In this document: positions 15,986 through 27,701 of the stretch, piece by piece
Layout: each line of letters begins with the position of its first letter
Numbering within the stretch: the first letter of the stretch is position 1
Assembly: GCA_030272585.1 (NCBI GenBank)
Contig: BSYQ01000005.1
Coordinates: 5,735,501 to 5,799,500, forward strand
Direction: 5' to 3'
From: Bryopsis sp. KO-2023
Lineage: Eukaryota > Chlorophyta > Ulvophyceae > Bryopsidales > Bryopsidaceae
Length of the DNA stretch: 64,000 nucleotides
Translations under genes and position numbers: made by a program
The notes under the pieces: generated by a model
The model's input: the letters and a program-made list of their open reading frames with translations, nothing else
What the model was told of the DNA's origin: nothing
The model's database searches: none

Positions 15986-16067
15986 CGCTAAGAGCAGGAT
16001 TTGAACCTGCGCGGGATAAACCCAGTGGATTTCGAGTCCACCTCCTTAACCACTCGGACATCTCAGC
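15986..16067 (-). tRNA. tRNA-Ser(CGA), H1 variant
   Basis: Unit 6. Base 69 is T, so G4-C69 becomes a G-U wobble; C2-G71 is paired. Confidence 0.94.
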
Positions 16068-16173
16068 TCGACGACGTGTCGATCGCGCGTTGCGTGGAGG
16101 CTCGGTCGACCCCCCGCGATCGAGATTCCCGGGATCGGGATCCACGAGATCGGCGCGATCCTGTTTGAGACAT

Positions 16174-16247
16174 GCCCGGGTAGCTCAGTTTGGTAGAGCG
16201 CGAGACTTTTAATCTCGTGGCCGAGGGTTCGAGTCCCTCCTCGGGCG
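16174..16247 (+). tRNA. tRNA-Lys(TTT)
   Basis: Unit 6, as unit 1. Confidence 0.95.
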
Positions 16248-16723
16248 TCTGCCCTCCCGTTCCGACGAGAGACAGGTGTTAGATTTGGGGGTGCGAGTCT
16301 AAGAAGAGCTAAAAACTAAAACTTCCGAGTCCTTGACCTTGAAGCCCATTAATACCAAGACCCCCAAGGATCCTAGCGTCCCCGCATGGTACCTAGGACA
16401 ACCATCCTAGGTGGGCACCCGACATAGGTCTAGTCATCATGACTAGACTTGACTCACATGTCCACGTCAACATGACTACGCATGACTGTACATGACTGTA
16501 CATGACTGTACATGACTGAACCCGACTGGATGTAGCTCTTAACATCCCTAACAACAGGACCTTACGGGTCCGGGTACGGTGACCGACCGTAACCGTATTA
16601 AAAACTTGTCCGACCGTAAATTACCGTACATGACGGTAAACAACTTTCGGTCACGGAACACAATTACGGCCGCATTACGCCGACGGGTAACACGACCGAG
16701 CAAGCTCGGGTGTTTTCGTCGAG

Positions 16724-16794
16724 GCGTTGATGGTACAGTGGTAGCATACTACCCTGCCACGGTAGAGACCCGGGTTCGATTCCCGGTCAACGCA
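16724..16794 (+). tRNA. tRNA-Gly(GCC)
   Basis: Unit 6, as unit 1. Confidence 0.95.
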
Positions 16795-16863
16795 CTCAAG
16801 GCCTTTTTCTCGCGGTCGTAGCACCGGAAAAAAAACGAGCACGGAAAAAGAAAAGTCCACCGA

Positions 16864-16979
16864 GTTGCCGCCGCCGGATTTCCTGAGACATCCCTGATCT
16901 CGGTACTGATCGGCCCCAACCGTGCTTGATTGGCGAGTTCGGAAGGGATCGCATGTATTCACGGTGGTTTGATGGCAAC
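16864..16979 (-). rRNA. 5S rRNA
   Basis: Unit 6, as unit 1. Confidence 0.87.
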
Positions 16980-18023
16980 ACGTTTCGAAGCGGACGCCGG
17001 GAGGTGAAGTATCCGTTCCTCAGGTGCGCGAGGGACGTGTCCCTCCGATGGTTTGGTGGACCGATTGTTTTTTTGTTTGTTCTTTTGAGGTGAGGTTGGC
17101 AGAGCGGTGAAATGGTGTTTTTGGCTTCATCCAATCGGAAAGGACCCGGTGGGAGCGTTTTCAGGTGTGGCACGATCTTTCGTGGGTGGGTGTGTGGGTG
17201 AGTGTGCGCCTGTGAGCGCGTGCGCGCGCGCGGGTGGTTGAGTGTGTGTGGGTCAGCTCGTGGGTGAGCGCCAGTAGAGCGAAAAGACTTGGGAGCAGGT
17301 TCGTTTCTTTTTTGACGTGTGTGGCGACGGAACGCACAGGTGGTGGCGTGTTGGTGGCGTTTTTGGGTTCACGCGCGCCCTTGTTGGATCATCCGATCGG
17401 GTGATCCGGGATCATCCACGGGATCTCTCTCGGGAGAAAATCGGGAGAGAGGTCGAAGAAAAAAGCGAAGAAGCTAGAAAGGAAAAGGAAAGGGGGAGGG
17501 AAAGAAGGAAAATGAAAGAAGAATGCAAAGGAAATGGAATCTTCTCGAAAGGACCGAAAGAGAAAGAATCGAAAAAGGAAAAAGTAGAAAAGCACGGAAG
17601 AGGGCAGAAAAGAAAAGAAAGATTATTGGAAGAAAAGGAGGGAACGAACGGCACAAAAATAAGAAAAGAACGACGAAAATAGAAAGAAACGAATCGATCT
17701 CTTGCGGGGAAAGAAAAAAAAGAAGAAAAAAAAACACCACAACTCGAAGAGACACCAAAAACCCATGGAAAACGAAGAACTCCTTTTACGCGATAATTCG
17801 AGCGAACGAAATGGGCCATCGCCGACATCTCTCGCATATCCGAATCCGAGCACCCGGAAAATCGCAACGATGAAAAAACTCGAAACGAGTCCTAACCACG
17901 AACGAACACCCTCCCGAAGTTTTGGCGCAACCTCGTTCCCGCGCGCGACGGCACTTGTCCCCGACAGCTTCCCGACAGCTTCCCGAACCTACCACGCTCT
18001 CCGCACGCGCAATCCCTCGAGCC

Positions 18024-18094
18024 GCGTTGGTGATATAGTGGTAGCATACTACCCTCCCAAGGTAGAGACCCGGGTTCGATTCCCGGTCAACGCA
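18024..18094 (+). tRNA. tRNA-Gly(CCC)
   Basis: Unit 7, as unit 6. Confidence 0.95.
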
Positions 18095-18169
18095 CCCGTG
18101 CTCTTTTTTTCGCGGACCGACCTCCGAGACCCCAGCTTGAGGACGCGGGGCGGGCCCCTCCTCTCGTAC

Positions 18170-18250
18170 GTGGCGATGGCCGAGTTGGTCCAAGGCGCTG
18201 GAGTAAGGTTCCAGTCCGAAAGGGCGTGGGTTCAAATCCCACTCGCCACA
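18170..18250 (+). tRNA. tRNA-Leu(AAG)
   Basis: Unit 7, as unit 6. Confidence 0.95.
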
Positions 18251-18298
18251 CGTCATAATTTGTGACGTGGCGTGAGGCTTCCAGTCAAAAGCGTTGGT

Positions 18299-18384
18299 TG
18301 CCCCGGACCAGGATCGAACTGGTGACCTCCGGATGGCTCACGAGGTTATGAGACCGACGCGCTAACCGACTGCGCCACCGAGGC
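18299..18384 (-). tRNA. tRNA-Met(CAT), intron-bearing
   Basis: Unit 7; intron 18335-18346. Confidence 0.93.
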
Positions 18385-18490
18385 CACGGGAAGATTTCGG
18401 TGCCGCCGATCTCGGACCGCTGCTCGGCGCCGTCTGCGACTCCCGTCCGGGGCGGGGCCCTCGTGGGGGTGGCTCCCGAGCGGCGATCGT

Positions 18491-18573
18491 GTGGTGATGG
18501 CCGAGTTGGTCTAAGGCGCTAGATTCAGGTTCTAGTTCGGAGACGAGCGTGGGTTCGAATCCCACTCACCACA
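18491..18573 (+). tRNA. tRNA-Leu(CAG)
   Basis: Unit 7, as unit 6. Confidence 0.95.
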
Positions 18574-18643
18574 ACGTGCCTTTTCGCGTCACCCCCTCGG
18601 TTTGCGAACACACACGCACACACATGCCTCCGAGGCATTGCCT

Positions 18644-18725
18644 CGTTGAGGGCAGGATTCGAACCTGCGCGGGACAAACCCAGTGGATTTCTAGTCCACC
18701 TCCTTAACCACTCGGACACCCCAAC
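18644..18725 (-). tRNA. tRNA-Ser(AGA)
   Basis: Unit 7, as unit 6. Confidence 0.95.
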
Positions 18726-18830
18726 TCACGTTGTGATGAGGCGTCCCGTGGTCCATCCTCGTCACACGCCTCGTCATCAACCTCATCAGCCTCGTCGTCC
18801 GCCTCGTCACGCCCTCGTCGTCGTGACCGG

Positions 18831-18890
18831 GTCGTTGTAGTACAGAGGTGAGTATTCTTGCCTATCACGCGGGTTCAATTTGCAACGGCA
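18831..18890 (+). pseudogene. tRNA-Asp relic (ATC)
   Basis: Unit 7 (H1), as unit 6. Confidence 0.8.
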
Positions 18891-18942
18891 CACCCACCCC
18901 GCATCCTTGTCTTTTGCCGCTCCGAAAAACGACTTCGACGCT

Positions 18943-19024
18943 CGCTAAGAGCAGGATTTGAACCTGCGCGGGATAAACCCAGTGGATTTCGAGTCCACCT
19001 CCTTAACCACTCGGACATCTCAGC
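18943..19024 (-). tRNA. tRNA-Ser(CGA), H1 variant
   Basis: Unit 7, as unit 6. Confidence 0.94.
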
Positions 19025-19130
19025 TCGACGACGTGTCGATCGCGCGTTGCGTGGAGGCTCGGTCGACCCCCCGCGATCGAGATTCCCGGGATCGGGATCC
19101 ACGAGATCGGCGCGATCCTGTTTGAGACAT

Positions 19131-19204
19131 GCCCGGGTAGCTCAGTTTGGTAGAGCGCGAGACTTTTAATCTCGTGGCCGAGGGTTCGAGTCCCTCCTCG
19201 GGCG
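19131..19204 (+). tRNA. tRNA-Lys(TTT)
   Basis: Unit 7, as unit 6. Confidence 0.95.
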
Positions 19205-19680
19205 TCTGCCCTCCCGTTCCGACGAGAGACAGGTGTTAGATTTGGGGGTGCGAGTCTAAGAAGAGCTAAAAACTAAAACTTCCGAGTCCTTGACCTTGAA
19301 GCCCATTAATACCAAGACCCCCAAGGATCCTAGCGTCCCCGCATGGTACCTAGGACAACCATCCTAGGTGGGCACCCGACATAGGTCTAGTCATCATGAC
19401 TAGACTTGACTCACATGTCCACGTCAACATGACTACGCATGACTGTACATGACTGTACATGACTGTACATGACTGAACCCGACTGGATGTAGCTCTTAAC
19501 ATCCCTAACAACAGGACCTTACGGGTCCGGGTACGGTGACCGACCGTAACCGTATTAAAAACTTGTCCGACCGTAAATTACCGTACATGACGGTAAACAA
19601 CTTTCGGTCACGGAACACAATTACGGCCGCATTACGCCGACGGGTAACACGACCGAGCAAGCTCGGGTGTTTTCGTCGAG

Positions 19681-19751
19681 GCGTTGATGGTACAGTGGTA
19701 GCATACTACCCTGCCACGGTAGAGACCCGGGTTCGATTCCCGGTCAACGCA
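19681..19751 (+). tRNA. tRNA-Gly(GCC)
   Basis: Unit 7, as unit 6. Confidence 0.95.
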
Positions 19752-19820
19752 CTCAAGGCCTTTTTCTCGCGGTCGTAGCACCGGAAAAAAAACGAGCACG
19801 GAAAAAGAAAAGTCCACCGA

Positions 19821-19936
19821 GTTGCCGCCGCCGGATTTCCTGAGACATCCCTGATCTCGGTACTGATCGGCCCCAACCGTGCTTGATTGGCGAGTTCGGA
19901 AGGGATCGCATGTATTCACGGTGGTTTGATGGCAAC
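19821..19936 (-). rRNA. 5S rRNA
   Basis: Unit 7, as unit 6. Confidence 0.87.
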
Positions 19937-20980
19937 ACGTTTCGAAGCGGACGCCGGGAGGTGAAGTATCCGTTCCTCAGGTGCGCGAGGGACGTGTCCC
20001 TCCGATGGTTTGGTGGACCGATTGTTTTTTTGTTTGTTCTTTTGAGGTGAGGTTGGCAGAGCGGTGAAATGGTGTTTTTGGCTTCATCCAATCGGAAAGG
20101 ACCCGGTGGGAGCGTTTTCAGGTGTGGCACGATCTTTCGTGGGTGGGTGTGTGGGTGAGTGTGCGCCTGTGAGCGCGTGCGCGCGCGCGGGTGGTTGAGT
20201 GTGTGTGGGTCAGCTCGTGGGTGAGCGCCAGTAGAGCGAAAAGACTTGGGAGCAGGTTCGTTTCTTTTTTGACGTGTGTGGCGACGGAACGCACAGGTGG
20301 TGGCGTGTTGGTGGCGTTTTTGGGTTCACGCGCGCCCTTGTTGGATCATCCGATCGGGTGATCCGGGATCATCCACGGGATCTCTCTCGGGAGAAAATCG
20401 GGAGAGAGGTCGAAGAAAAAAGCGAAGAAGCTAGAAAGGAAAAGGAAAGGGGGAGGGAAAGAAGGAAAATGAAAGAAGAATGCAAAGGAAATGGAATCTT
20501 CTCGAAAGGACCGAAAGAGAAAGAATCGAAAAAGGAAAAAGTAGAAAAGCACGGAAGAGGGCAGAAAAGAAAAGAAAGATTATTGGAAGAAAAGGAGGGA
20601 ACGAACGGCACAAAAATAAGAAAAGAACGACGAAAATAGAAAGAAACGAATCGATCTCTTGCGGGGAAAGAAAAAAAAGAAGAAAAAAAAACACCACAAC
20701 TCGAAGAGACACCAAAAACCCATGGAAAACGAAGAACTCCTTTTACGCGATAATTCGAGCGAACGAAATGGGCCATCGCCGACATCTCTCGCATATCCGA
20801 ATCCGAGCACCCGGAAAATCGCAACGATGAAAAAACTCGAAACGAGTCCTAACCACGAACGAACACCCTCCCGAAGTTTTGGCGCAACCTCGTTCCCGCG
20901 CGCGACGGCACTTGTCCCCGACAGCTTCCCGACAGCTTCCCGAACCTACCACACTCTCCGCACGCGCAATCCCTCGAGCC

Positions 20981-21051
20981 GCGTTGGTGATATAGTGGTA
21001 GCATACTACCCTCCCAAGGTAGAGACCCGGGTTCGATTCCCGGTCAACGCA
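20981..21051 (+). tRNA. tRNA-Gly(CCC)
   Basis: Unit 8, as unit 6. Confidence 0.95.
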
Positions 21052-21126
21052 CCCGTGCTCTTTTTTTCGCGGACCGACCTCCGAGACCCCAGCTTGAGGA
21101 CGCGGGGCGGGCCCCTCCTCTCGTAC

Positions 21127-21207
21127 GTGGCGATGGCCGAGTTGGTCCAAGGCGCTGGAGTAAGGTTCCAGTCCGAAAGGGCGTGGGTTCAAATCCCACT
21201 CGCCACA
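21127..21207 (+). tRNA. tRNA-Leu(AAG)
   Basis: Unit 8, as unit 6. Confidence 0.95.
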
Positions 21208-21255
21208 CGTCATAATTTGTGACGTGGCGTGAGGCTTCCAGTCAAAAGCGTTGGT

Positions 21256-21341
21256 TGCCCCGGACCAGGATCGAACTGGTGACCTCCGGATGGCTCACGA
21301 GGTTATGAGACCGACGCGCTAACCGACTGCGCCACCGAGGC
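21256..21341 (-). tRNA. tRNA-Met(CAT), intron-bearing
   Basis: Unit 8; intron 21292-21303. Confidence 0.93.
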
Positions 21342-21447
21342 CACGGGAAGATTTCGGTGCCGCCGATCTCGGACCGCTGCTCGGCGCCGTCTGCGACTCC
21401 CGTCCGGGGCGGGGCCCTCGTGGGGGTGGCTCCCGAGCGGCGATCGT

Positions 21448-21530
21448 GTGGTGATGGCCGAGTTGGTCTAAGGCGCTAGATTCAGGTTCTAGTTCGGAGA
21501 CGAGCGTGGGTTCGAATCCCACTCACCACA
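21448..21530 (+). tRNA. tRNA-Leu(CAG)
   Basis: Unit 8, as unit 6. Confidence 0.95.
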
Positions 21531-21600
21531 ACGTGCCTTTTCGCGTCACCCCCTCGGTTTGCGAACACACACGCACACACATGCCTCCGAGGCATTGCCT

Positions 21601-21682
21601 CGTTGAGGGCAGGATTCGAACCTGCGCGGGACAAACCCAGTGGATTTCTAGTCCACCTCCTTAACCACTCGGACACCCCAAC
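21601..21682 (-). tRNA. tRNA-Ser(AGA)
   Basis: Unit 8, as unit 6. Confidence 0.95.
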
Positions 21683-21787
21683 TCACGTTGTGATGAGGCG
21701 TCCCGTGGTCCATCCTCGTCACACGCCTCGTCATCAACCTCATCAGCCTCGTCGTCCGCCTCGTCACGCCCTCGTCGTCGTGACCGG

Positions 21788-21847
21788 GTCGTTGTAGTAC
21801 AGAGGTGAGTATTCTTGCCTATCACGCGGGTTCAATTTGCAACGGCA
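21788..21847 (+). pseudogene. tRNA-Asp relic (ATC)
   Basis: Unit 8 (H1), as unit 6. Confidence 0.8.
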
Positions 21848-21899
21848 CACCCACCCCGCATCCTTGTCTTTTGCCGCTCCGAAAAACGACTTCGACGCT

Positions 21900-21981
21900 C
21901 GCTAAGAGCAGGATTTGAACCTGCGCGGGATAAACCCAGTGGATTTCGAGTCCACCTCCTTAACCACTCGGACATCTCAGC
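21900..21981 (-). tRNA. tRNA-Ser(CGA), H1 variant
   Basis: Unit 8, as unit 6. Confidence 0.94.
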
Positions 21982-22087
21982 TCGACGACGTGTCGATCGC
22001 GCGTTGCGTGGAGGCTCGGTCGACCCCCCGCGATCGAGATTCCCGGGATCGGGATCCACGAGATCGGCGCGATCCTGTTTGAGACAT

Positions 22088-22161
22088 GCCCGGGTAGCTC
22101 AGTTTGGTAGAGCGCGAGACTTTTAATCTCGTGGCCGAGGGTTCGAGTCCCTCCTCGGGCG
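22088..22161 (+). tRNA. tRNA-Lys(TTT)
   Basis: Unit 8, as unit 6. Confidence 0.95.
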
Positions 22162-22637
22162 TCTGCCCTCCCGTTCCGACGAGAGACAGGTGTTAGATTT
22201 GGGGGTGCGAGTCTAAGAAGAGCTAAAAACTAAAACTTCCGAGTCCTTGACCTTGAAGCCCATTAATACCAAGACCCCCAAGGATCCTAGCGTCCCCGCA
22301 TGGTACCTAGGACAACCATCCTAGGTGGGCACCCGACATAGGTCTAGTCATCATGACTAGACTTGACTCACATGTCCACGTCAACATGACTACGCATGAC
22401 TGTACATGACTGTACATGACTGTACATGACTGAACCCGACTGGATGTAGCTCTTAACATCCCTAACAACAGGACCTTACGGGTCCGGGTACGGTGACCGA
22501 CCGTAACCGTATTAAAAACTTGTCCGACCGTAAATTACCGTACATGACGGTAAACAACTTTCGGTCACGGAACACAATTACGGCCGCATTACGCCGACGG
22601 GTAACACGACCGAGCAAGCTCGGGTGTTTTCGTCGAG

Positions 22638-22708
22638 GCGTTGATGGTACAGTGGTAGCATACTACCCTGCCACGGTAGAGACCCGGGTTCGATTCCCGG
22701 TCAACGCA
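22638..22708 (+). tRNA. tRNA-Gly(GCC)
   Basis: Unit 8, as unit 6. Confidence 0.95.
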
Positions 22709-22777
22709 CTCAAGGCCTTTTTCTCGCGGTCGTAGCACCGGAAAAAAAACGAGCACGGAAAAAGAAAAGTCCACCGA

Positions 22778-22893
22778 GTTGCCGCCGCCGGATTTCCTGA
22801 GACATCCCTGATCTCGGTACTGATCGGCCCCAACCGTGCTTGATTGGCGAGTTCGGAAGGGATCGCATGTATTCACGGTGGTTTGATGGCAAC
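22778..22893 (-). rRNA. 5S rRNA
   Basis: Unit 8, as unit 6. Confidence 0.87.
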
Positions 22894-23937
22894 ACGTTTC
22901 GAAGCGGACGCCGGGAGGTGAAGTATCCGTTCCTCAGGTGCGCGAGGGACGTGTCCCTCCGATGGTTTGGTGGACCGATTGTTTTTTTGTTTGTTCTTTT
23001 GAGGTGAGGTTGGCAGAGCGGTGAAATGGTGTTTTTGGCTTCATCCAATCGGAAAGGACCCGGTGGGAGCGTTTTCAGGTGTGGCACGATCTTTCGTGGG
23101 TGGGTGTGTGGGTGAGTGTGCGCCTGTGAGCGCGTGCGCGCGCGCGGGTGGTTGAGTGTGTGTGGGTCAGCTCGTGGGTGAGCGCCAGTAGAGCGAAAAG
23201 ACTTGGGAGCAGGTTCGTTTCTTTTTTGACGTGTGTGGCGACGGAACGCACAGGTGGTGGCGTGTTGGTGGCGTTTTTGGGTTCACGCGCGCCCTTGTTG
23301 GATCATCCGATCGGGTGATCCGGGATCATCCACGGGATCTCTCTCGGGAGAAAATCGGGAGAGAGGTCGAAGAAAAAAGCGAAGAAGCTAGAAAGGAAAA
23401 GGAAAGGGGGAGGGAAAGAAGGAAAATGAAAGAAGAATGCAAAGGAAATGGAATCTTCTCGAAAGGACCGAAAGAGAAAGAATCGAAAAAGGAAAAAGTA
23501 GAAAAGCACGGAAGAGGGCAGAAAAGAAAAGAAAGATTATTGGAAGAAAAGGAGGGAACGAACGGCACAAAAATAAGAAAAGAACGACGAAAATAGAAAG
23601 AAACGAATCGATCTCTTGCGGGGAAAGAAAAAAAAGAAGAAAAAAAAACACCACAACTCGAAGAGACACCAAAAACCCATGGAAAACGAAGAACTCCTTT
23701 TACGCGATAATTCGAGCGAACGAAATGGGCCATCGCCGACATCTCTCGCATATCCGAATCCGAGCACCCGGAAAATCGCAACGATGAAAAAACTCGAAAC
23801 GAGTCCTAACCACGAACGAACACCCTCCCGAAGTTTTGGCGCAACCTCGTTCCCGCGCGCGACGGCACTTGTCCCCGACAGCTTCCCGACAGCTTCCCGA
23901 ACCTACCACGCTCTCCGCACGCGCAATCCCTCGAGCC

Positions 23938-24008
23938 GCGTTGGTGATATAGTGGTAGCATACTACCCTCCCAAGGTAGAGACCCGGGTTCGATTCCCGG
24001 TCAACGCA
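23938..24008 (+). tRNA. tRNA-Gly(CCC)
   Basis: Unit 9, as unit 6. Confidence 0.95.
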
Positions 24009-24083
24009 CCCGTGCTCTTTTTTTCGCGGACCGACCTCCGAGACCCCAGCTTGAGGACGCGGGGCGGGCCCCTCCTCTCGTAC

Positions 24084-24164
24084 GTGGCGATGGCCGAGTT
24101 GGTCCAAGGCGCTGGAGTAAGGTTCCAGTCCGAAAGGGCGTGGGTTCAAATCCCACTCGCCACA
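24084..24164 (+). tRNA. tRNA-Leu(AAG)
   Basis: Unit 9, as unit 6. Confidence 0.95.
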
Positions 24165-24212
24165 CGTCATAATTTGTGACGTGGCGTGAGGCTTCCAGTC
24201 AAAAGCGTTGGT

Positions 24213-24298
24213 TGCCCCGGACCAGGATCGAACTGGTGACCTCCGGATGGCTCACGAGGTTATGAGACCGACGCGCTAACCGACTGCGCCACCGAGGC
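24213..24298 (-). tRNA. tRNA-Met(CAT), intron-bearing
   Basis: Unit 9; intron 24249-24260. Confidence 0.93.
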
Positions 24299-24404
24299 CA
24301 CGGGAAGATTTCGGTGCCGCCGATCTCGGACCGCTGCTCGGCGCCGTCTGCGACTCCCGTCCGGGGCGGGGCCCTCGTGGGGGTGGCTCCCGAGCGGCGA
24401 TCGT

Positions 24405-24487
24405 GTGGTGATGGCCGAGTTGGTCTAAGGCGCTAGATTCAGGTTCTAGTTCGGAGACGAGCGTGGGTTCGAATCCCACTCACCACA
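24405..24487 (+). tRNA. tRNA-Leu(CAG)
   Basis: Unit 9, as unit 6. Confidence 0.95.
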
Positions 24488-24557
24488 ACGTGCCTTTTCG
24501 CGTCACCCCCTCGGTTTGCGAACACACACGCACACACATGCCTCCGAGGCATTGCCT

Positions 24558-24639
24558 CGTTGAGGGCAGGATTCGAACCTGCGCGGGACAAACCCAGTGG
24601 ATTTCTAGTCCACCTCCTTAACCACTCGGACACCCCAAC
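24558..24639 (-). tRNA. tRNA-Ser(AGA)
   Basis: Unit 9, as unit 6. Confidence 0.95.
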
Positions 24640-24744
24640 TCACGTTGTGATGAGGCGTCCCGTGGTCCATCCTCGTCACACGCCTCGTCATCAACCTCAT
24701 CAGCCTCGTCGTCCGCCTCGTCACGCCCTCGTCGTCGTGACCGG

Positions 24745-24804
24745 GTCGTTGTAGTACAGAGGTGAGTATTCTTGCCTATCACGCGGGTTCAATTTGCAAC
24801 GGCA
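24745..24804 (+). pseudogene. tRNA-Asp relic (ATC)
   Basis: Unit 9 (H1), as unit 6. Confidence 0.8.
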
Positions 24805-24856
24805 CACCCACCCCGCATCCTTGTCTTTTGCCGCTCCGAAAAACGACTTCGACGCT

Positions 24857-24938
24857 CGCTAAGAGCAGGATTTGAACCTGCGCGGGATAAACCCAGTGGA
24901 TTTCGAGTCCACCTCCTTAACCACTCGGACATCTCAGC
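24857..24938 (-). tRNA. tRNA-Ser(CGA), H1 variant
   Basis: Unit 9, as unit 6. Confidence 0.94.
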
Positions 24939-25044
24939 TCGACGACGTGTCGATCGCGCGTTGCGTGGAGGCTCGGTCGACCCCCCGCGATCGAGATTCC
25001 CGGGATCGGGATCCACGAGATCGGCGCGATCCTGTTTGAGACAT

Positions 25045-25118
25045 GCCCGGGTAGCTCAGTTTGGTAGAGCGCGAGACTTTTAATCTCGTGGCCGAGGGTT
25101 CGAGTCCCTCCTCGGGCG
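25045..25118 (+). tRNA. tRNA-Lys(TTT)
   Basis: Unit 9, as unit 6. Confidence 0.95.
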
Positions 25119-25594
25119 TCTGCCCTCCCGTTCCGACGAGAGACAGGTGTTAGATTTGGGGGTGCGAGTCTAAGAAGAGCTAAAAACTAAAACTTCCGAG
25201 TCCTTGACCTTGAAGCCCATTAATACCAAGACCCCCAAGGATCCTAGCGTCCCCGCATGGTACCTAGGACAACCATCCTAGGTGGGCACCCGACATAGGT
25301 CTAGTCATCATGACTAGACTTGACTCACATGTCCACGTCAACATGACTACGCATGACTGTACATGACTGTACATGACTGTACATGACTGAACCCGACTGG
25401 ATGTAGCTCTTAACATCCCTAACAACAGGACCTTACGGGTCCGGGTACGGTGACCGACCGTAACCGTATTAAAAACTTGTCCGACCGTAAATTACCGTAC
25501 ATGACGGTAAACAACTTTCGGTCACGGAACACAATTACGGCCGCATTACGCCGACGGGTAACACGACCGAGCAAGCTCGGGTGTTTTCGTCGAG

Positions 25595-25665
25595 GCGTTG
25601 ATGGTACAGTGGTAGCATACTACCCTGCCACGGTAGAGACCCGGGTTCGATTCCCGGTCAACGCA
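25595..25665 (+). tRNA. tRNA-Gly(GCC)
   Basis: Unit 9, as unit 6. Confidence 0.95.
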
Positions 25666-25734
25666 CTCAAGGCCTTTTTCTCGCGGTCGTAGCACCGGAA
25701 AAAAAACGAGCACGGAAAAAGAAAAGTCCACCGA

Positions 25735-25850
25735 GTTGCCGCCGCCGGATTTCCTGAGACATCCCTGATCTCGGTACTGATCGGCCCCAACCGTGCTTGA
25801 TTGGCGAGTTCGGAAGGGATCGCATGTATTCACGGTGGTTTGATGGCAAC
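25735..25850 (-). rRNA. 5S rRNA
   Basis: Unit 9, as unit 6. Confidence 0.87.
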
Positions 25851-26894
25851 ACGTTTCGAAGCGGACGCCGGGAGGTGAAGTATCCGTTCCTCAGGTGCGC
25901 GAGGGACGTGTCCCTCCGATGGTTTGGTGGACCGATTGTTTTTTTGTTTGTTCTTTTGAGGTGAGGTTGGCAGAGCGGTGAAATGGTGTTTTTGGCTTCA
26001 TCCAATCGGAAAGGACCCGGTGGGAGCGTTTTCAGGTGTGGCACGATCTTTCGTGGGTGGGTGTGTGGGTGAGTGTGCGCCTGTGAGCGCGTGCGCGCGC
26101 GCGGGTGGTTGAGTGTGTGTGGGTCAGCTCGTGGGTGAGCGCCAGTAGAGCGAAAAGACTTGGGAGCAGGTTCGTTTCTTTTTTGACGTGTGTGGCGACG
26201 GAACGCACAGGTGGTGGCGTGTTGGTGGCGTTTTTGGGTTCACGCGCGCCCTTGTTGGATCATCCGATCGGGTGATCCGGGATCATCCACGGGATCTCTC
26301 TCGGGAGAAAATCGGGAGAGAGGTCGAAGAAAAAAGCGAAGAAGCTAGAAAGGAAAAGGAAAGGGGGAGGGAAAGAAGGAAAATGAAAGAAGAATGCAAA
26401 GGAAATGGAATCTTCTCGAAAGGACCGAAAGAGAAAGAATCGAAAAAGGAAAAAGTAGAAAAGCACGGAAGAGGGCAGAAAAGAAAAGAAAGATTATTGG
26501 AAGAAAAGGAGGGAACGAACGGCACAAAAATAAGAAAAGAACGACGAAAATAGAAAGAAACGAATCGATCTCTTGCGGGGAAAGAAAAAAAAGAAGAAAA
26601 AAAAACACCACAACTCGAAGAGACACCAAAAACCCATGGAAAACGAAGAACTCCTTTTACGCGATAATTCGAGCGAACGAAATGGGCCATCGCCGACATC
26701 TCTCGCATATCCGAATCCGAGCACCCGGAAAATCGCAACGATGAAAAAACTCGAAACGAGTCCTAACCACGAACGAACACCCTCCCGAAGTTTTGGCGCA
26801 ACCTCGTTCCCGCGCGCGACGGCACTTGTCCCCGACAGCTTCCCGACAGCTTCCCGAACCTACCACGCTCTCCGCACGCGCAATCCCTCGAGCC

Positions 26895-26965
26895 GCGTTG
26901 GTGATATAGTGGTAGCATACTACCCTCCCAAGGTAGAGACCCGGGTTCGATTCCCGGTCAACGCA
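26895..26965 (+). tRNA. tRNA-Gly(CCC)
   Basis: Unit 10, as unit 6. Confidence 0.95.
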
Positions 26966-27040
26966 CCCGTGCTCTTTTTTTCGCGGACCGACCTCCGAGA
27001 CCCCAGCTTGAGGACGCGGGGCGGGCCCCTCCTCTCGTAC

Positions 27041-27121
27041 GTGGCGATGGCCGAGTTGGTCCAAGGCGCTGGAGTAAGGTTCCAGTCCGAAAGGGCGTGG
27101 GTTCAAATCCCACTCGCCACA
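27041..27121 (+). tRNA. tRNA-Leu(AAG)
   Basis: Unit 10, as unit 6. Confidence 0.95.
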
Positions 27122-27169
27122 CGTCATAATTTGTGACGTGGCGTGAGGCTTCCAGTCAAAAGCGTTGGT

Positions 27170-27255
27170 TGCCCCGGACCAGGATCGAACTGGTGACCTC
27201 CGGATGGCTCACGAGGTTATGAGACCGACGCGCTAACCGACTGCGCCACCGAGGC
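27170..27255 (-). tRNA. tRNA-Met(CAT), intron-bearing
   Basis: Unit 10; intron 27206-27217. Confidence 0.93.
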
Positions 27256-27361
27256 CACGGGAAGATTTCGGTGCCGCCGATCTCGGACCGCTGCTCGGCG
27301 CCGTCTGCGACTCCCGTCCGGGGCGGGGCCCTCGTGGGGGTGGCTCCCGAGCGGCGATCGT

Positions 27362-27444
27362 GTGGTGATGGCCGAGTTGGTCTAAGGCGCTAGATTCAGG
27401 TTCTAGTTCGGAGACGAGCGTGGGTTCGAATCCCACTCACCACA
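27362..27444 (+). tRNA. tRNA-Leu(CAG)
   Basis: Unit 10, as unit 6. Confidence 0.95.
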
Positions 27445-27514
27445 ACGTGCCTTTTCGCGTCACCCCCTCGGTTTGCGAACACACACGCACACACATGCCT
27501 CCGAGGCATTGCCT

Positions 27515-27596
27515 CGTTGAGGGCAGGATTCGAACCTGCGCGGGACAAACCCAGTGGATTTCTAGTCCACCTCCTTAACCACTCGGACACCCCAAC
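27515..27596 (-). tRNA. tRNA-Ser(AGA)
   Basis: Unit 10, as unit 6. Confidence 0.95.
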
Positions 27597-27701
27597 TCAC
27601 GTTGTGATGAGGCGTCCCGTGGTCCATCCTCGTCACACGCCTCGTCATCAACCTCATCAGCCTCGTCGTCCGCCTCGTCATGCCCTCGTCGTCGTGACCG
27701 G

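Larger units (their letters stand above)
14300..17256. repeat. Unit 6, form B, haplotype H1
   Basis: 2957 bp; reference copy for form B. Insert 16273-16557 (long). H1 marks: relic tRNA-Asp with anticodon ATC, and tRNA-Ser(CGA) with a G-U pair in the acceptor stem. Confidence 0.95.
17257..20213. repeat. Unit 7, form B, H1
   Basis: 2957 bp. Insert 19230-19514 (long). Confidence 0.95.
20214..23170. repeat. Unit 8, form B, H1
   Basis: 2957 bp. Insert 22187-22471 (long). Private G to A in the spacer at 20953. Confidence 0.95.
23171..26127. repeat. Unit 9, form B, H1
   Basis: 2957 bp. Insert 25144-25428 (long). Confidence 0.95.
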
